From NCBI GenBank assembly GCA_963816155.1, contig CAWFJE010000009.1:248001-312000 (forward strand): 64,000 bases of DNA, in the 5' to 3' direction. The position numbers and the translations under genes were made by a program. The DNA comes from JAXGXJ01 sp963816155 (lineage in GTDB: Bacteria; Actinomycetota; Thermoleophilia; RBG-16-64-13). Below, one piece after another: positions 50,548-58,913 of the stretch. The notes under the pieces were generated by a model that searched no databases, had not been told where the DNA came from, and was given only the letters and a program-made list of their open reading frames with translations. Position 1 is the first letter of the stretch. Every line of letters begins with the position of its first letter.

Positions 50548-51502
50548 GGCTACCAGCCTGACCGAGGACGGGGCGTCCCGCGACCTGTGGCGGCGTAAGG
50601 GATCAAGCCGCCGGGCGGACGCGGTGTTCGCCACCCTCGCTGCGCTCTCTGGGACGCTCGTGCTCCTTGTGCTGGCCTACATGGTCATCTCCACCACGAG
50701 CACGGCGCTCCCGGTCTTTCGAGCAGAGGGCATCTCCTTTGTGACCAGTTCGGAGTGGAAACCCAGTGAAGGGCAGTTCGGGGCACTGGCCTTCATCTAT
50801 GGCACGCTGGTCACGTCCGCCATCGCACTCGTCATCGCCGTGCCGCTCAGCCTGGGCGTGGCCCTCTTCCTGACCGAGTACTCGCCCAAGCGCCTGCGCG
50901 GTCCTATCACCTACGCCGTCGATCTGCTGGCCGCGGTGCCCAGCGTCATCTACGGGTTGTGGGGAGTGTTCGTGCTCCTCCCCCTCTTCCTGCAGCCCAC
51001 CGCTGAGTTCTTCGCCAAGTACCTGGGCTTCATCCCCATCTTCGCCGGGCCCGGGTCCGGCCTGTCCTACTGGGGGGCCGGTGTCATCCTGGCTGTGATG
51101 ATCACGCCCATCATCAGTTCGCTGACCAGAGAGGTGTTCGCCACCATCCCCAACGCCGACAAGCAGGCTGCCTACGCTCTGGGCGCGACGCGCTGGGAGA
51201 TGATCCGTCAGTCGGTGCTGCCCCGAGCGCGAGCGGGCATCGTGGGAGCGGCCATGCTCGGTCTGGGGCGGGCCTTGGGCGAGACCATCGCTGTGGCCCT
51301 GCTGGTCGGATCGGCGGCCAAGATATCTACCTCTGTCGTGCAACCCGGTTACACCATGGCGGCTGTGATCGCCAATACCTTCGCCGAGGCTACGGGTGAG
51401 CACATCCGGGCTCTGGTGGGCATCGGCGTCGTGCTCTTCGTGATGACCATCATCATCAATATGGCCGCTCGGGCCATCGTGTGGCGGTTCAACCGGGTAT
51501 GA
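50537..51502 (+). CDS. pstC: Phosphate ABC transporter permease PstC
   Basis: A 321-residue inner-membrane permease with six helices and the EAA loop ALGATRWEMIRQSVLPRARAGI; LGRALGETIAVALLVG follows. The GTG start overlaps the end of pstS by 11 bases. It pairs with PstA to form the channel for phosphate. Confidence 0.95.
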   Translation: MHSEATSLTEDGASRDLWRRKGSSRRADAVFATLAALSGTLVLLVLAYMVISTTSTALPVFRAEGISFVTSSEWKPSEGQFGALAFIYGTLVTSAIALVIAVPLSLGVALFLTEYSPKRLRGPITYAVDLLAAVPSVIYGLWGVFVLLPLFLQPTAEFFAKYLGFIPIFAGPGSGLSYWGAGVILAVMITPIISSLTREVFATIPNADKQAAYALGATRWEMIRQSVLPRARAGIVGAAMLGLGRALGETIAVALLVGSAAKISTSVVQPGYTMAAVIANTFAEATGEHIRALVGIGVVLFVMTIIINMAARAIVWRFNRV

Positions 51503-52416
51503 GCGCCGACCTCTCCACGGAACGCTGGGGCACCGACCGGGCGGGTCGGGCAGGATCCCTGCGCGAAGCCCGGCCCAGCCGGCGGAGACTGTGGCGTAAT
51601 CGCCGCAATGCCGCGCTCGTGGCGATCGGGCTGGTGCTGACTCTCATCCCCATGGCCATGATCCTATTCGAGATCACGCGGAGGGGGATGGCGACCATGA
51701 GCTGGGAGTTCCTCACCAGTTCCGAGCCCTTCAGCCTCCGTCGCGAGGGCGGCGGTTTTCTGAACGGGCTCATCGGCACCGCCATCATGGTCTCCCTCGC
51801 GGCTCTGGTCTCTGTTCCTCTCGGGATCCTGGGAGCCGTCTACCTGGTGGAGTATGGCAAGAGTAACTGGCTGGCCAAGCTCATCCGCTTCTTCTCGGAT
51901 GTCATGACCGGCGTGCCCTCCATCTTCGTGGGCCTGTTCGTCTACACGGCTCTGGTGATCCCCTTCGGCTTCGGGGCTGTGATGGGGGCAGCTGCCCTGG
52001 CCATCATCATGATGCCTATCGTGATCAGATCCACGGAGGAGATGCTCAAGCTCGTTCCCCCGGAACTCAAGGACGCGAGCTACGCTCTGGGCGCAGCCAA
52101 GTGGCAGACGGTCGTGAAAGTGGTCCTTCCTTCTGCTGCCCCGGGGATCACGACCGGCGTGATGCTGTCGATAGCGCGTGCGGCCGGGGAGACGGCTCCT
52201 CTCATACTGACCGCGCTCGGCTCCATCCAACTCACGGCGGCTCTTTGGGGCGAGCCGATCCAGGCTCTGCCCCTCGCCATCTTCAGCGGAGCCCGGCAGC
52301 CCTTCGCGGCGGGCCAGGGAAGGGCCTGGGCAGGAGCGCTGGAGTTGCTCGTCATCGTGCTAGTGTTGACCATCGTGGCACGAGTAATCGCCAATAGGAA
52401 CAAGATGAGCCGATGA
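51499..52416 (+). CDS. pstA: Phosphate ABC transporter permease PstA
   Basis: A 305-residue permease with six helices: GGFLNGLIGTAIMVSLAALVSVPLG, then SDVMTGVPSIFVGLFVY, the EAA loop ALGAAKWQTVVKVVLPSAAPGI, and ARAAGETAPLILTALG. Its ATG overlaps the pstC stop (ATGA). Its own stop overlaps the start of pyruvate kinase in the same way. Confidence 0.95.
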   Translation: MSADLSTERWGTDRAGRAGSLREARPSRRRLWRNRRNAALVAIGLVLTLIPMAMILFEITRRGMATMSWEFLTSSEPFSLRREGGGFLNGLIGTAIMVSLAALVSVPLGILGAVYLVEYGKSNWLAKLIRFFSDVMTGVPSIFVGLFVYTALVIPFGFGAVMGAAALAIIMMPIVIRSTEEMLKLVPPELKDASYALGAAKWQTVVKVVLPSAAPGITTGVMLSIARAAGETAPLILTALGSIQLTAALWGEPIQALPLAIFSGARQPFAAGQGRAWAGALELLVIVLVLTIVARVIANRNKMSR

Positions 52417-53870
52417 GCCTTCTCCCCAATCACAAGACACGGATCATCTGCACCATCGGGCCCGCCTCGCACGCGCCGGCCACCCTGGAGCGCATGATGC
52501 GCCAAGGCATGGATGTGGCCCGCCTCAATCTGGCCCACGGTGACTTCGACACGCATCGGGCTCTCATCGCTGCGGTGCGTGGGGCGGCGGCACGCACCGG
52601 GCGGCGCGTGGCGCTGCTTGCCGATCTGCCCGGACCCAAGCTGAGGGTGGGTGCGCTCGAGGGCGATCTCATCCAGTTGGTGCGTGGTCATTCGGTCCGC
52701 CTGATAGCAGGGGAGGGCATCCCGTTGTCATCTGCGCTCGAGGCGGCGGACGTTCCCGTCATCCCTCTCACACTGGCTTCCTTGCCCGCGTCTCTCAGGC
52801 CCGGCGACGAGATCTTCCTGAACGACGGGCTCATCCAACTCCGCGTGCAGGGCGACGTGGCGGGTCAGGAGGCGACGGCCCGCGTGATCGTGGGGGGAGA
52901 ACTGCGCTCCCGCGACGGCGTGAGTCTCCCGGGCATCGATCTGGGCATCTCCGCCTTCACCGACCGCGACCGTGAATTGCTGGCCTTCGCCTTGGCCGAG
53001 GGGGTGGATGCCGTCGCGGTGTCGTTCGTGCAGGGACCGGATGACGTCCGTGCCGTGCGCGAGGCTGCACTGGCCATGGGGCATGCGCCCTTCATAATCG
53101 CCAAGATAGAGCGCTCTAAGGCCGTGGATGCGATCAAGGGGATACTGAAGGTCTGCGACGGCCTCATGGTGGCCCGCGGCGACCTGGGGGTGGAGATACC
53201 CGTGGAGCGGGTGGCAGTGGCGCAGAAGCTCCTGATCAGCCACGCCAACGCGGCGGGACGGCCGGTCATAACGGCCACTCAGATGCTCGAATCGATGACC
53301 GAGAACCGGAGGCCCACCAGAGCCGAGGTCAGCGACGTGAGCAATGCGGTCCTCGACGGCACGGACTGTGTGATGCTGTCCGAAGAGACGGCCATGGGCA
53401 TGTTCCCCGTGGAGGCCGTCTCGGTCATGGCGGCGGTGACGTCGACCACAGAGCGTCATCTGAACACAACGCATCGTCCGGCCGCCGATGCCACTTCCAT
53501 AGGCGGCGTTCTGGCTGAGGAAGCGGCCATAACGGCCGAACGGCTCAACGCCCGCTACATCCTCGTGCCGACGGAGACCGGCACCACGGCTCGGGCCATA
53601 GCCCGCCTGCGGCCGCGGGCCTGGGTGGTTGCCTTCAGTCCTTGCGAGGAGACCTGTCGGCAATTGCAGTTCTCGCGGGGCGTCCATGCGGTGTGTGTCC
53701 CGGAGGCCGACGGGCGGCCGGCGACCCGTGTCTCGAGAGATGTCGATTGGCAGGCCATCGCTCGACGGTGGATAGCGACTCACAATCTGCGGCCCGGACT
53801 CGCCGTGATGATCCAGGGGAACAATCGTCTGGAAGTGGTCGACCTCAATCACGCCTGCTCATCCGACTAG
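52413..53870 (+). CDS. pyk: Pyruvate kinase embedded in the pst operon
   Basis: A 485-residue pyruvate kinase, converting PEP and ADP to pyruvate and ATP. Seen: VARLNLAHG, DLPGPKLRVG, FIIAKIERSKAVDAI (catalytic Lys), GLMVARGDLGVEIP, ITATQMLESMTENRRPTRAEVSDV and CVMLSEETAMG, plus the C-terminal regulatory domain with RFNARYILVPTETGTTARAI-like sequence. The usual NFSHG and D-T residues of the monovalent-cation site are changed (LNLAHG; DLPGPK), so its K+ dependence may differ. ATG overlaps the pstA stop by 4 bases and pstB starts 25 bases downstream. This places glycolytic output under phosphate control. Confidence 0.94.
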   Translation: MSLLPNHKTRIICTIGPASHAPATLERMMRQGMDVARLNLAHGDFDTHRALIAAVRGAAARTGRRVALLADLPGPKLRVGALEGDLIQLVRGHSVRLIAGEGIPLSSALEAADVPVIPLTLASLPASLRPGDEIFLNDGLIQLRVQGDVAGQEATARVIVGGELRSRDGVSLPGIDLGISAFTDRDRELLAFALAEGVDAVAVSFVQGPDDVRAVREAALAMGHAPFIIAKIERSKAVDAIKGILKVCDGLMVARGDLGVEIPVERVAVAQKLLISHANAAGRPVITATQMLESMTENRRPTRAEVSDVSNAVLDGTDCVMLSEETAMGMFPVEAVSVMAAVTSTTERHLNTTHRPAADATSIGGVLAEEAAITAERLNARYILVPTETGTTARAIARLRPRAWVVAFSPCEETCRQLQFSRGVHAVCVPEADGRPATRVSRDVDWQAIARRWIATHNLRPGLAVMIQGNNRLEVVDLNHACSSD

Positions 53871-53895
53871 CGAACACAAGGAGTCGCTCGTTCCT

Positions 53896-54732
53896 ATGGA
53901 GCTAGACATACACAGCCGAGAGCCGGAGACTACTGACTGGGGGAGCGGACCGACCGCCCCGGTGTTCTCGGTGTCCGACCTCAGTGTGCACTACGGCAGG
54001 ACCTTGGCCCTCAAGGGCGTGACCATGGACATCCGTCCTCGGCGGATCACGGCCATCATCGGTCCCTCGGGCTGTGGGAAGAGTACCCTCATCCGCTGTT
54101 TCAACCGCATGAACGAACTCATCCCGGGGACCAAGATCTCGGGGGAGGTGCTCTACCACGGCGAGAACATCTATACTCCGGGCGTGGATCCGGTGGTGGT
54201 GAGGCGACACATCGGCATGGTGTTCCAGCGTCCCAACCCGTTTCCCAAGTCCATCTACGAGAACATCGCCTTCGGGGCCAAGATCAACGGCTACAAGGGT
54301 GACATGGATGAACTGGTGGAGCGCAGCCTGCGCCGTGCCGCTCTCTGGGACGAGGTCAAGAACCAACTGAAGAAGAGCGCCCTCGATCTGTCCGGTGGCC
54401 AACAGCAGCGGTTATGCATCGCGCGGGCTATCGCCGTGGAGCCGGACGTCATTCTCATGGACGAACCCGCTTCGGCTCTGGACCCCATCGCCACCGTGCG
54501 GATCGAAGACCTCATGCAGGAACTGAAGCAGGAGTATTCGATCATCATCGTGACGCACAACATGCAGCAGGCGGCGCGCGTGTCGGACGAGACCGCGTTC
54601 CTCTACACCGAGGTGGACGAGGAGACCTCTTCCCGCTGGGGAATACTTGTGGAGTTCGGGCCCACCGGGGAGATCTTCACCAAGCCACGCGACAAACGGA
54701 CAGAAGACTACGTCTCGGGACGCTTCGGATAG
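53896..54732 (+). CDS. pstB: Phosphate ABC transporter ATPase PstB
   Basis: A 278-residue ATPase: Walker A GPSGCGKST, the PstB hallmark FNRMNELIPG, Q-loop VFQRPNPFPKS, signature LSGGQQQRLCIARAI, Walker B VILMDEPASALDP, and THNMQQAARVSDETAFLY. AAGGAG lies about 12 bases upstream of the ATG. It energises PstCA although separated from pstA by pyk. Confidence 0.96.
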   Translation: MELDIHSREPETTDWGSGPTAPVFSVSDLSVHYGRTLALKGVTMDIRPRRITAIIGPSGCGKSTLIRCFNRMNELIPGTKISGEVLYHGENIYTPGVDPVVVRRHIGMVFQRPNPFPKSIYENIAFGAKINGYKGDMDELVERSLRRAALWDEVKNQLKKSALDLSGGQQQRLCIARAIAVEPDVILMDEPASALDPIATVRIEDLMQELKQEYSIIIVTHNMQQAARVSDETAFLYTEVDEETSSRWGILVEFGPTGEIFTKPRDKRTEDYVSGRFG

Positions 54733-54759
54733 GCCGCGAGCAAAGGATGGGGAGGCGCT

Positions 54760-55410
54760 ATGCGCGACGCGTTCCATAGAGAGCTGGAGAGCCTGGATCA
54801 GGCCATAGTGCAGATGGGCGCCCTGGTGGAGCGGAGCACGGAGATGGCGACCACGGCACTGGTGGAAGCTGATGAAGAACTGGCTGCACGTGTGCGGGAC
54901 GGGGACGAACCCATCGACGCGCTGTTTCTCGATATCGAGAAGCGATGCCTGGCCTTGATGGCCCAGCAGGCCCCGGTGGCCGGAGATCTGCGTCTCATCG
55001 TGGCCATCCTGCGTGTGGTGAACGATCTGGAGCGGGCGGGAGACCTGGCATACAACATCGCGAAGCTTGTGAACAAGGAAGACTTCGACGATCCAGGTCT
55101 CAAGGGCGTGCGCTTATTGGTGGCCGAAATGGGAGCGGAAACCTCGCGTCTGATGGGGGCTGCCATCGATGCCTGGGCTGCCAAGGACGATTCTCTGGCC
55201 GCCGATATCGGCCGCCAAGACGACCGCCTGGACGACCTACACGCCCAGTTGATCGAGAATCTGGTGGAACTCAAGGGCGAAGACGCCTTGGCGCCTGCCA
55301 TCCGCTTGGCCATGGTGGCCCGCTACTTCGAGCGTATCGGCGATCACGCCGTTAACCTGGCCGAGCGCGTGCGCTATTTCGTGACCGGCGACGAGGAGCA
55401 CTTGGGCTAG
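54760..55410 (+). CDS. phoU: Phosphate signalling protein PhoU
   Basis: A 216-residue PhoU with two three-helix PhoU repeats; MAQQAPVAGDLRLIVAILRVVNDLERAGDLAYNIAKLV and ARYFERIGDHAVNLAERVRYF are the metal-binding D/E-rich motifs. It links Pst transport to PhoR. GGGGAGG is 4 bases from the ATG. It is the last gene of the operon; the next gene converges 15 bases away. Confidence 0.95.
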   Translation: MRDAFHRELESLDQAIVQMGALVERSTEMATTALVEADEELAARVRDGDEPIDALFLDIEKRCLALMAQQAPVAGDLRLIVAILRVVNDLERAGDLAYNIAKLVNKEDFDDPGLKGVRLLVAEMGAETSRLMGAAIDAWAAKDDSLAADIGRQDDRLDDLHAQLIENLVELKGEDALAPAIRLAMVARYFERIGDHAVNLAERVRYFVTGDEEHLG

Positions 55411-55425
55411 GACGCTGCTGAACAG

Positions 55426-56718
55426 TCACAGACTCACTCCGTGGTCGGCGGCCTTGCTGCGGAAGCTGTTCTCCAGACTATGCAGCCGGGCCACGTAGCT
55501 GCTGAAGCCTGAGACGCCGCGGCCGTAGTAGATGGCTGCGAAGCTCTCCCAGTCGGGATGCGTGGAGCTGAGGAAGGCGACGTAGCGACCGTCGGCACCC
55601 GCCTTCAGATAGCGGCCGAAGCCGGCCATGCCCGCCTGTGGTGTGGCGAACGAGTACCAGTCCCTGCCCGCCACCCAGACTCTTCCGCTTGACAGAAGCC
55701 CCCACGGCGTATCGGCGCCGTGGTAGCGGAGACAGCCGAAGTTGTTGTTGCGGGCCACGGCGCCGCCCAGATCCGGATCACCCAGCGAGGTCTCCGCGGC
55801 GATGATCACCAGTTGCGAGAGGACCGGTATGCCGTACCAATCAGCGTTCTGTACCACCATCTGCCCGGTGATGGGACTGCTGTGGGGCTGGAACAGATAG
55901 GTGTCCATGAAGTCCGCCTGTGCTTTCTGCTCTGGGGTCAAGCCCTGACCTGGAGAGATACCGGCGCTCTGTGCTTCGCCGTTGGCCGCCGTTGTGCCGA
56001 TGTCCCCAGAATTGCCTCCCCCGCCCCCCGCGTCTGTCGCCGGGTCAGCCGCGGGGATGATGACGCTGCCCGGGTCAAGGCCGTCGGCGCGGTAGACGAC
56101 CAGGCTAAGTTGTGCCCGGGTGACGTTTGCCACAGGATAGAGACGGTCACCGTTCCCGATGACGAGCCCGTTGGCAATGGCGAGGGCCAGGTGAGGCCTT
56201 GCGGCCGGCGACACGGCGCCCTCGTCGTAGAACGGGCCCAGCAGCCTATCGACCCGGGCGTCGGACAGTTGCAGAGCTTCGTCCTCCCAACCCAGGCTGC
56301 GAATGGTCATCACCACCATCTGCTGGCGCAAGAGAGGAGAGTAGGGGCGGAAACTGCCGTCGGCGAAGCCGGTCATCCAACCTTGTTCCAACATTGCCTG
56401 TGCGTAGGGCGCTTTGACATCATCTACGTCCGCGAAATGCGGAGCGGCTGCGGAAGGCTCTGCGCCTCTCCAGAGGGCGATGATCTTGGCGGTCTGTCCC
56501 CTTGTGACAGTGTCGTTGGGGAGGAAGGTGCCTTCAAGGGTGCCTGCCACGATGTTCTGCGCGACCAGGGCCTCGATGGCTTTGTGAGCGGGATCGGTTT
56601 CTGCTACGTCGGGGAAGGTGGATGGATGTGCCTGCGCTGAACCGGTGGCCGGTCCTCCCAGGAGTACTGCCACGAGAAGCAGTAGCGCGGGGATGGCAAG
56701 CCGTATCGTTCTCTTCAT
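55426..56718 (-). CDS. Secreted SLH-domain protein with glucosaminidase-like C-terminus
   Basis: A 430-residue exported protein: signal peptide (about 1-29), three SLH repeats (about 35-210; FPDVAETDPAHKAIEALVAQNIVAG, FADVDDVKAPYAQAMLEQGWMTGF), a Gly/Asp linker (about 225-265), and a C-terminal lysozyme-fold domain (about 280-425). There, IIAAETSLGDPDLGGAVARNNNFGCLRY carries the likely catalytic Glu. SLH domains bind pyruvylated cell-wall polymers, so this is probably a wall-bound peptidoglycan hydrolase. ATG 56718 is preceded by AGAGG. Confidence 0.88.
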   Translation of the reverse strand: MKRTIRLAIPALLLLVAVLLGGPATGSAQAHPSTFPDVAETDPAHKAIEALVAQNIVAGTLEGTFLPNDTVTRGQTAKIIALWRGAEPSAAAPHFADVDDVKAPYAQAMLEQGWMTGFADGSFRPYSPLLRQQMVVMTIRSLGWEDEALQLSDARVDRLLGPFYDEGAVSPAARPHLALAIANGLVIGNGDRLYPVANVTRAQLSLVVYRADGLDPGSVIIPAADPATDAGGGGGNSGDIGTTAANGEAQSAGISPGQGLTPEQKAQADFMDTYLFQPHSSPITGQMVVQNADWYGIPVLSQLVIIAAETSLGDPDLGGAVARNNNFGCLRYHGADTPWGLLSSGRVWVAGRDWYSFATPQAGMAGFGRYLKAGADGRYVAFLSSTHPDWESFAAIYYGRGVSGFSSYVARLHSLENSFRSKAADHGVSL

Positions 56719-57029
56719 ACCTCTGCCTTTTTCGTTTACAGCTGCTGGGGCGGAGGAGAGGTCATGGTTCAGGCCGGAACGCACGCTACCCGTGTCCATG
56801 GCGCGACGCAAGGTCGGACCAAAGACCGATGTGTATTGGGAGAAGGGGAGCTAGCGGAAGGAAGTCTCGCGATGCGCTTTGGGCCTGGTCACAACTCTCC
56901 AGTTCGCCCTCTGCCCGAGTCTAGTACATTGAAGACCCAAGGCTGGTGTTACAACAACGGCGGGCAGGATACCAGAGTCCTCCGTCGGTGTCACGTGACG
57001 ACACTCGCCCGCCGGGGAGGGCAACAGCG
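56719..57029. other. Intergenic stretch upstream of the SLH gene
   Basis: No gene seen. It should hold the SLH-gene promoter. The only distinct sequence is a perfect palindrome, GTCACGTGAC (56990-56999). Open frames here are short and unlike neighbours in composition. Confidence 0.4.
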
Positions 57030-57051
57030 GCGGCCCCCGGGCGGGGGCCGC
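57030..57051 (-). terminator. Terminator of the ABC exporter operon
   Basis: A 9-bp GC hairpin (57030-57038 with 57043-57051, loop GGGC), 25 bases after the permease stop. No U-tract. Confidence 0.55.
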
Positions 57052-57075
57052 GCACATTCTGGGGTAAGCAGTCTG

Positions 57076-57891
57076 CTACGAGAGGACGTCCTTGCGGCGG
57101 AAGACCAAGTAGGCCACACCGGTCAGGCCGACGATCCACAGGGCGAAGTTGATCATCGCGTCGCGGATGGGTGCCCACACAATGGGTTCGCGGAAGAGGT
57201 TGATCCAGGCCGTGAAATGGCTGGTGAACAGGTAGGGCTGCAGAAAATCGAACACGCTCAGTCCGCCCAGCACGAGCATCACGATCACGAGCACCAATGC
57301 GGCTCCCACGGCCGTCAGGCTGGAGTTGGTGAGGGTGGAGAACAGGACCGCCAGCGACACCACCGTGGCCATGCCGACCAAGACGAAGAGGTAGGCAAGG
57401 AATATCAGCCAGATACTCTCCCCTACCCCCACGGTCTGCCCGCTGAGCAGCGTCATCGGTCCGAGGCCGTAGATGACCCCTCCGGCGATGAGCGAGCCCA
57501 CGGCCAGCAACACCAAACCGACGGCGACGTACAGATTGGCGACGAACCACTTGGCGAGGAGCACTGCTCCCCGGCGGACCGGTTGCATGAGCAGGGTTCG
57601 CAGGGTGCCGTTCTCGGCTTCGCCGGCAATCGCTTGGCTGCCCGACATGGCAGCCAAGAGGGGGAGGAGGAACGTGACGAGAGCGAAGAGCGAGGCGACC
57701 GCTACCAGCAGACCGTTGTCCTTGATGAGGTCGAAGAACTCAGGGCCGCCCTGTTCGGCCGGCGGGGGACCGCCGGTCGACAGGCGCAGCGCCACGGTGA
57801 TGATGAAGGGGATGAGGAACAGGCCCGCCCAGCCGAAGTAGGTACGCTTCTGGAAGAGGAGCTTGACGAATTCCCGCGAGATGTGGCTCAT
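57076..57891 (-). CDS. ABC-2 type transporter permease
   Basis: A 271-residue membrane protein with six helices: FVKLLFQKRTYFGWAGLFLIPFI in helix 1 and the SGSQAIAGEAENGTLRTLLMQPVRRGAVLLAKWF coupling region typical of ABC-2 exporters of drugs, lipids or polymers. Its start overlaps the ATPase stop by 4 bases, so the two form one exporter. Substrate unknown. Confidence 0.9.
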   Translation of the reverse strand: MSHISREFVKLLFQKRTYFGWAGLFLIPFIITVALRLSTGGPPPAEQGGPEFFDLIKDNGLLVAVASLFALVTFLLPLLAAMSGSQAIAGEAENGTLRTLLMQPVRRGAVLLAKWFVANLYVAVGLVLLAVGSLIAGGVIYGLGPMTLLSGQTVGVGESIWLIFLAYLFVLVGMATVVSLAVLFSTLTNSSLTAVGAALVLVIVMLVLGGLSVFDFLQPYLFTSHFTAWINLFREPIVWAPIRDAMINFALWIVGLTGVAYLVFRRKDVLS

Positions 57892-58913
57892 GACGCGCCT
57901 CCGCCGTCCGGCGAGAGAGGGCCGCCTCTATCGCCTGCCTCTTCGCGTGCCGTGAGCTCCAGGAACATGTCCTCGAGACCTTGCTCAATAGCCGGTACAA
58001 CCGCCAGAACGTCGATCTGGTCGGACACGAGCCTGCGCACCATCTCCGGGACGAACCCGTCGCTGCTCTCCACTACCAAGTACTCCTCGTCCTGCCGGAC
58101 TCCGGTCGGTGAGGTCATGCTTCTGAGTACCTCCATGGCCCGCGACTGATCTCCGGTGAGGACTTTGACGGCGTTGCTGGTGGGGTGAAGCTCCGACACC
58201 GGCCCTTGTACTATCATGCGGCCCTTACGCACTATGGCCGCCCGGTTGCAGACCAGTTCCACCTCGTGCAGCAGGTGCGAGGAGAGGAAGACCGTGGTGC
58301 CGTCGCGCCCCAGTTGGCGGATCAGTTCGCGCACATCCTTCATGCCTTGGGGGTCCAGGCCGCTCGTGGGCTCGTCCAGGATGATGAGGTCGGGGCGATG
58401 AACGAGGGCAAGGCCTATGCCCAAGCGCTGGCGCATGCCATGGGAATAGCTGCCCACTTTCGAGCCGCCGCGCTCGGACAGGCCCACCATCTCCAGCACT
58501 TCGGTGATGCGCTCCTCGGTGACCTCTCCGTTCATCCGCCCCAGGACGCGTAGGTTGCGCCGGGCGGTCATGTTGTTGTAGAACATGGGATCGTCCACGA
58601 AGCCGCCCATGTGCCGCAGGGCTTCCTGCCGCGCTGCGGGGACCGGGTGGTCGAGCACCTGGGCGTAGCCGCTGGTGGGATAGATGAGTCCGAAGATGAG
58701 GCGGATGGTGGTGGTCTTGCCGGCACCGTTGGGGCCGAGGAAGCCGAAAATGTCGCCTCTGCAGACAGACAGGTCGAGTTCGTCGACAGCGCGGAGCCTC
58801 TTGAAGTCCTTGGTGAGCTTGTGCGTCGAGAGGACGACGGTCTGCTCGCTGCAGGAGTCGCTTTGAAGAGCTCCCGGGCCGGTGGTGACCGGTGTCAGGC
58901 CATCAGCGGACAT
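57888..58913 (-). CDS. ABC transporter ATPase (drug/lantibiotic export type)
   Basis: A 341-residue ATPase: FGFLGPNGAGKTTTIRLIFGL Walker A, YSHGMRQRLGIGLALVHRPDLIILDEPTSGLDPQG signature and Walker B, SSHLLHEVE H-loop, then a C-terminal domain of about 100 residues as in CcmA/BcrA-like exporters. It overlaps the LolA-like gene by 11 bases and the permease by 4, so the three are translationally coupled. Confidence 0.93.
   Translation of the reverse strand: MSADGLTPVTTGPGALQSDSCSEQTVVLSTHKLTKDFKRLRAVDELDLSVCRGDIFGFLGPNGAGKTTTIRLIFGLIYPTSGYAQVLDHPVPAARQEALRHMGGFVDDPMFYNNMTARRNLRVLGRMNGEVTEERITEVLEMVGLSERGGSKVGSYSHGMRQRLGIGLALVHRPDLIILDEPTSGLDPQGMKDVRELIRQLGRDGTTVFLSSHLLHEVELVCNRAAIVRKGRMIVQGPVSELHPTSNAVKVLTGDQSRAMEVLRSMTSPTGVRQDEEYLVVESSDGFVPEMVRRLVSDQIDVLAVVPAIEQGLEDMFLELTAREEAGDRGGPLSPDGGGAS

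Noticed and set aside
52728..53852. Minus-strand frame opposite pyruvate kinase
   Set aside because: No domain, Arg/His-rich, and it would overlap a clear enzyme gene completely.
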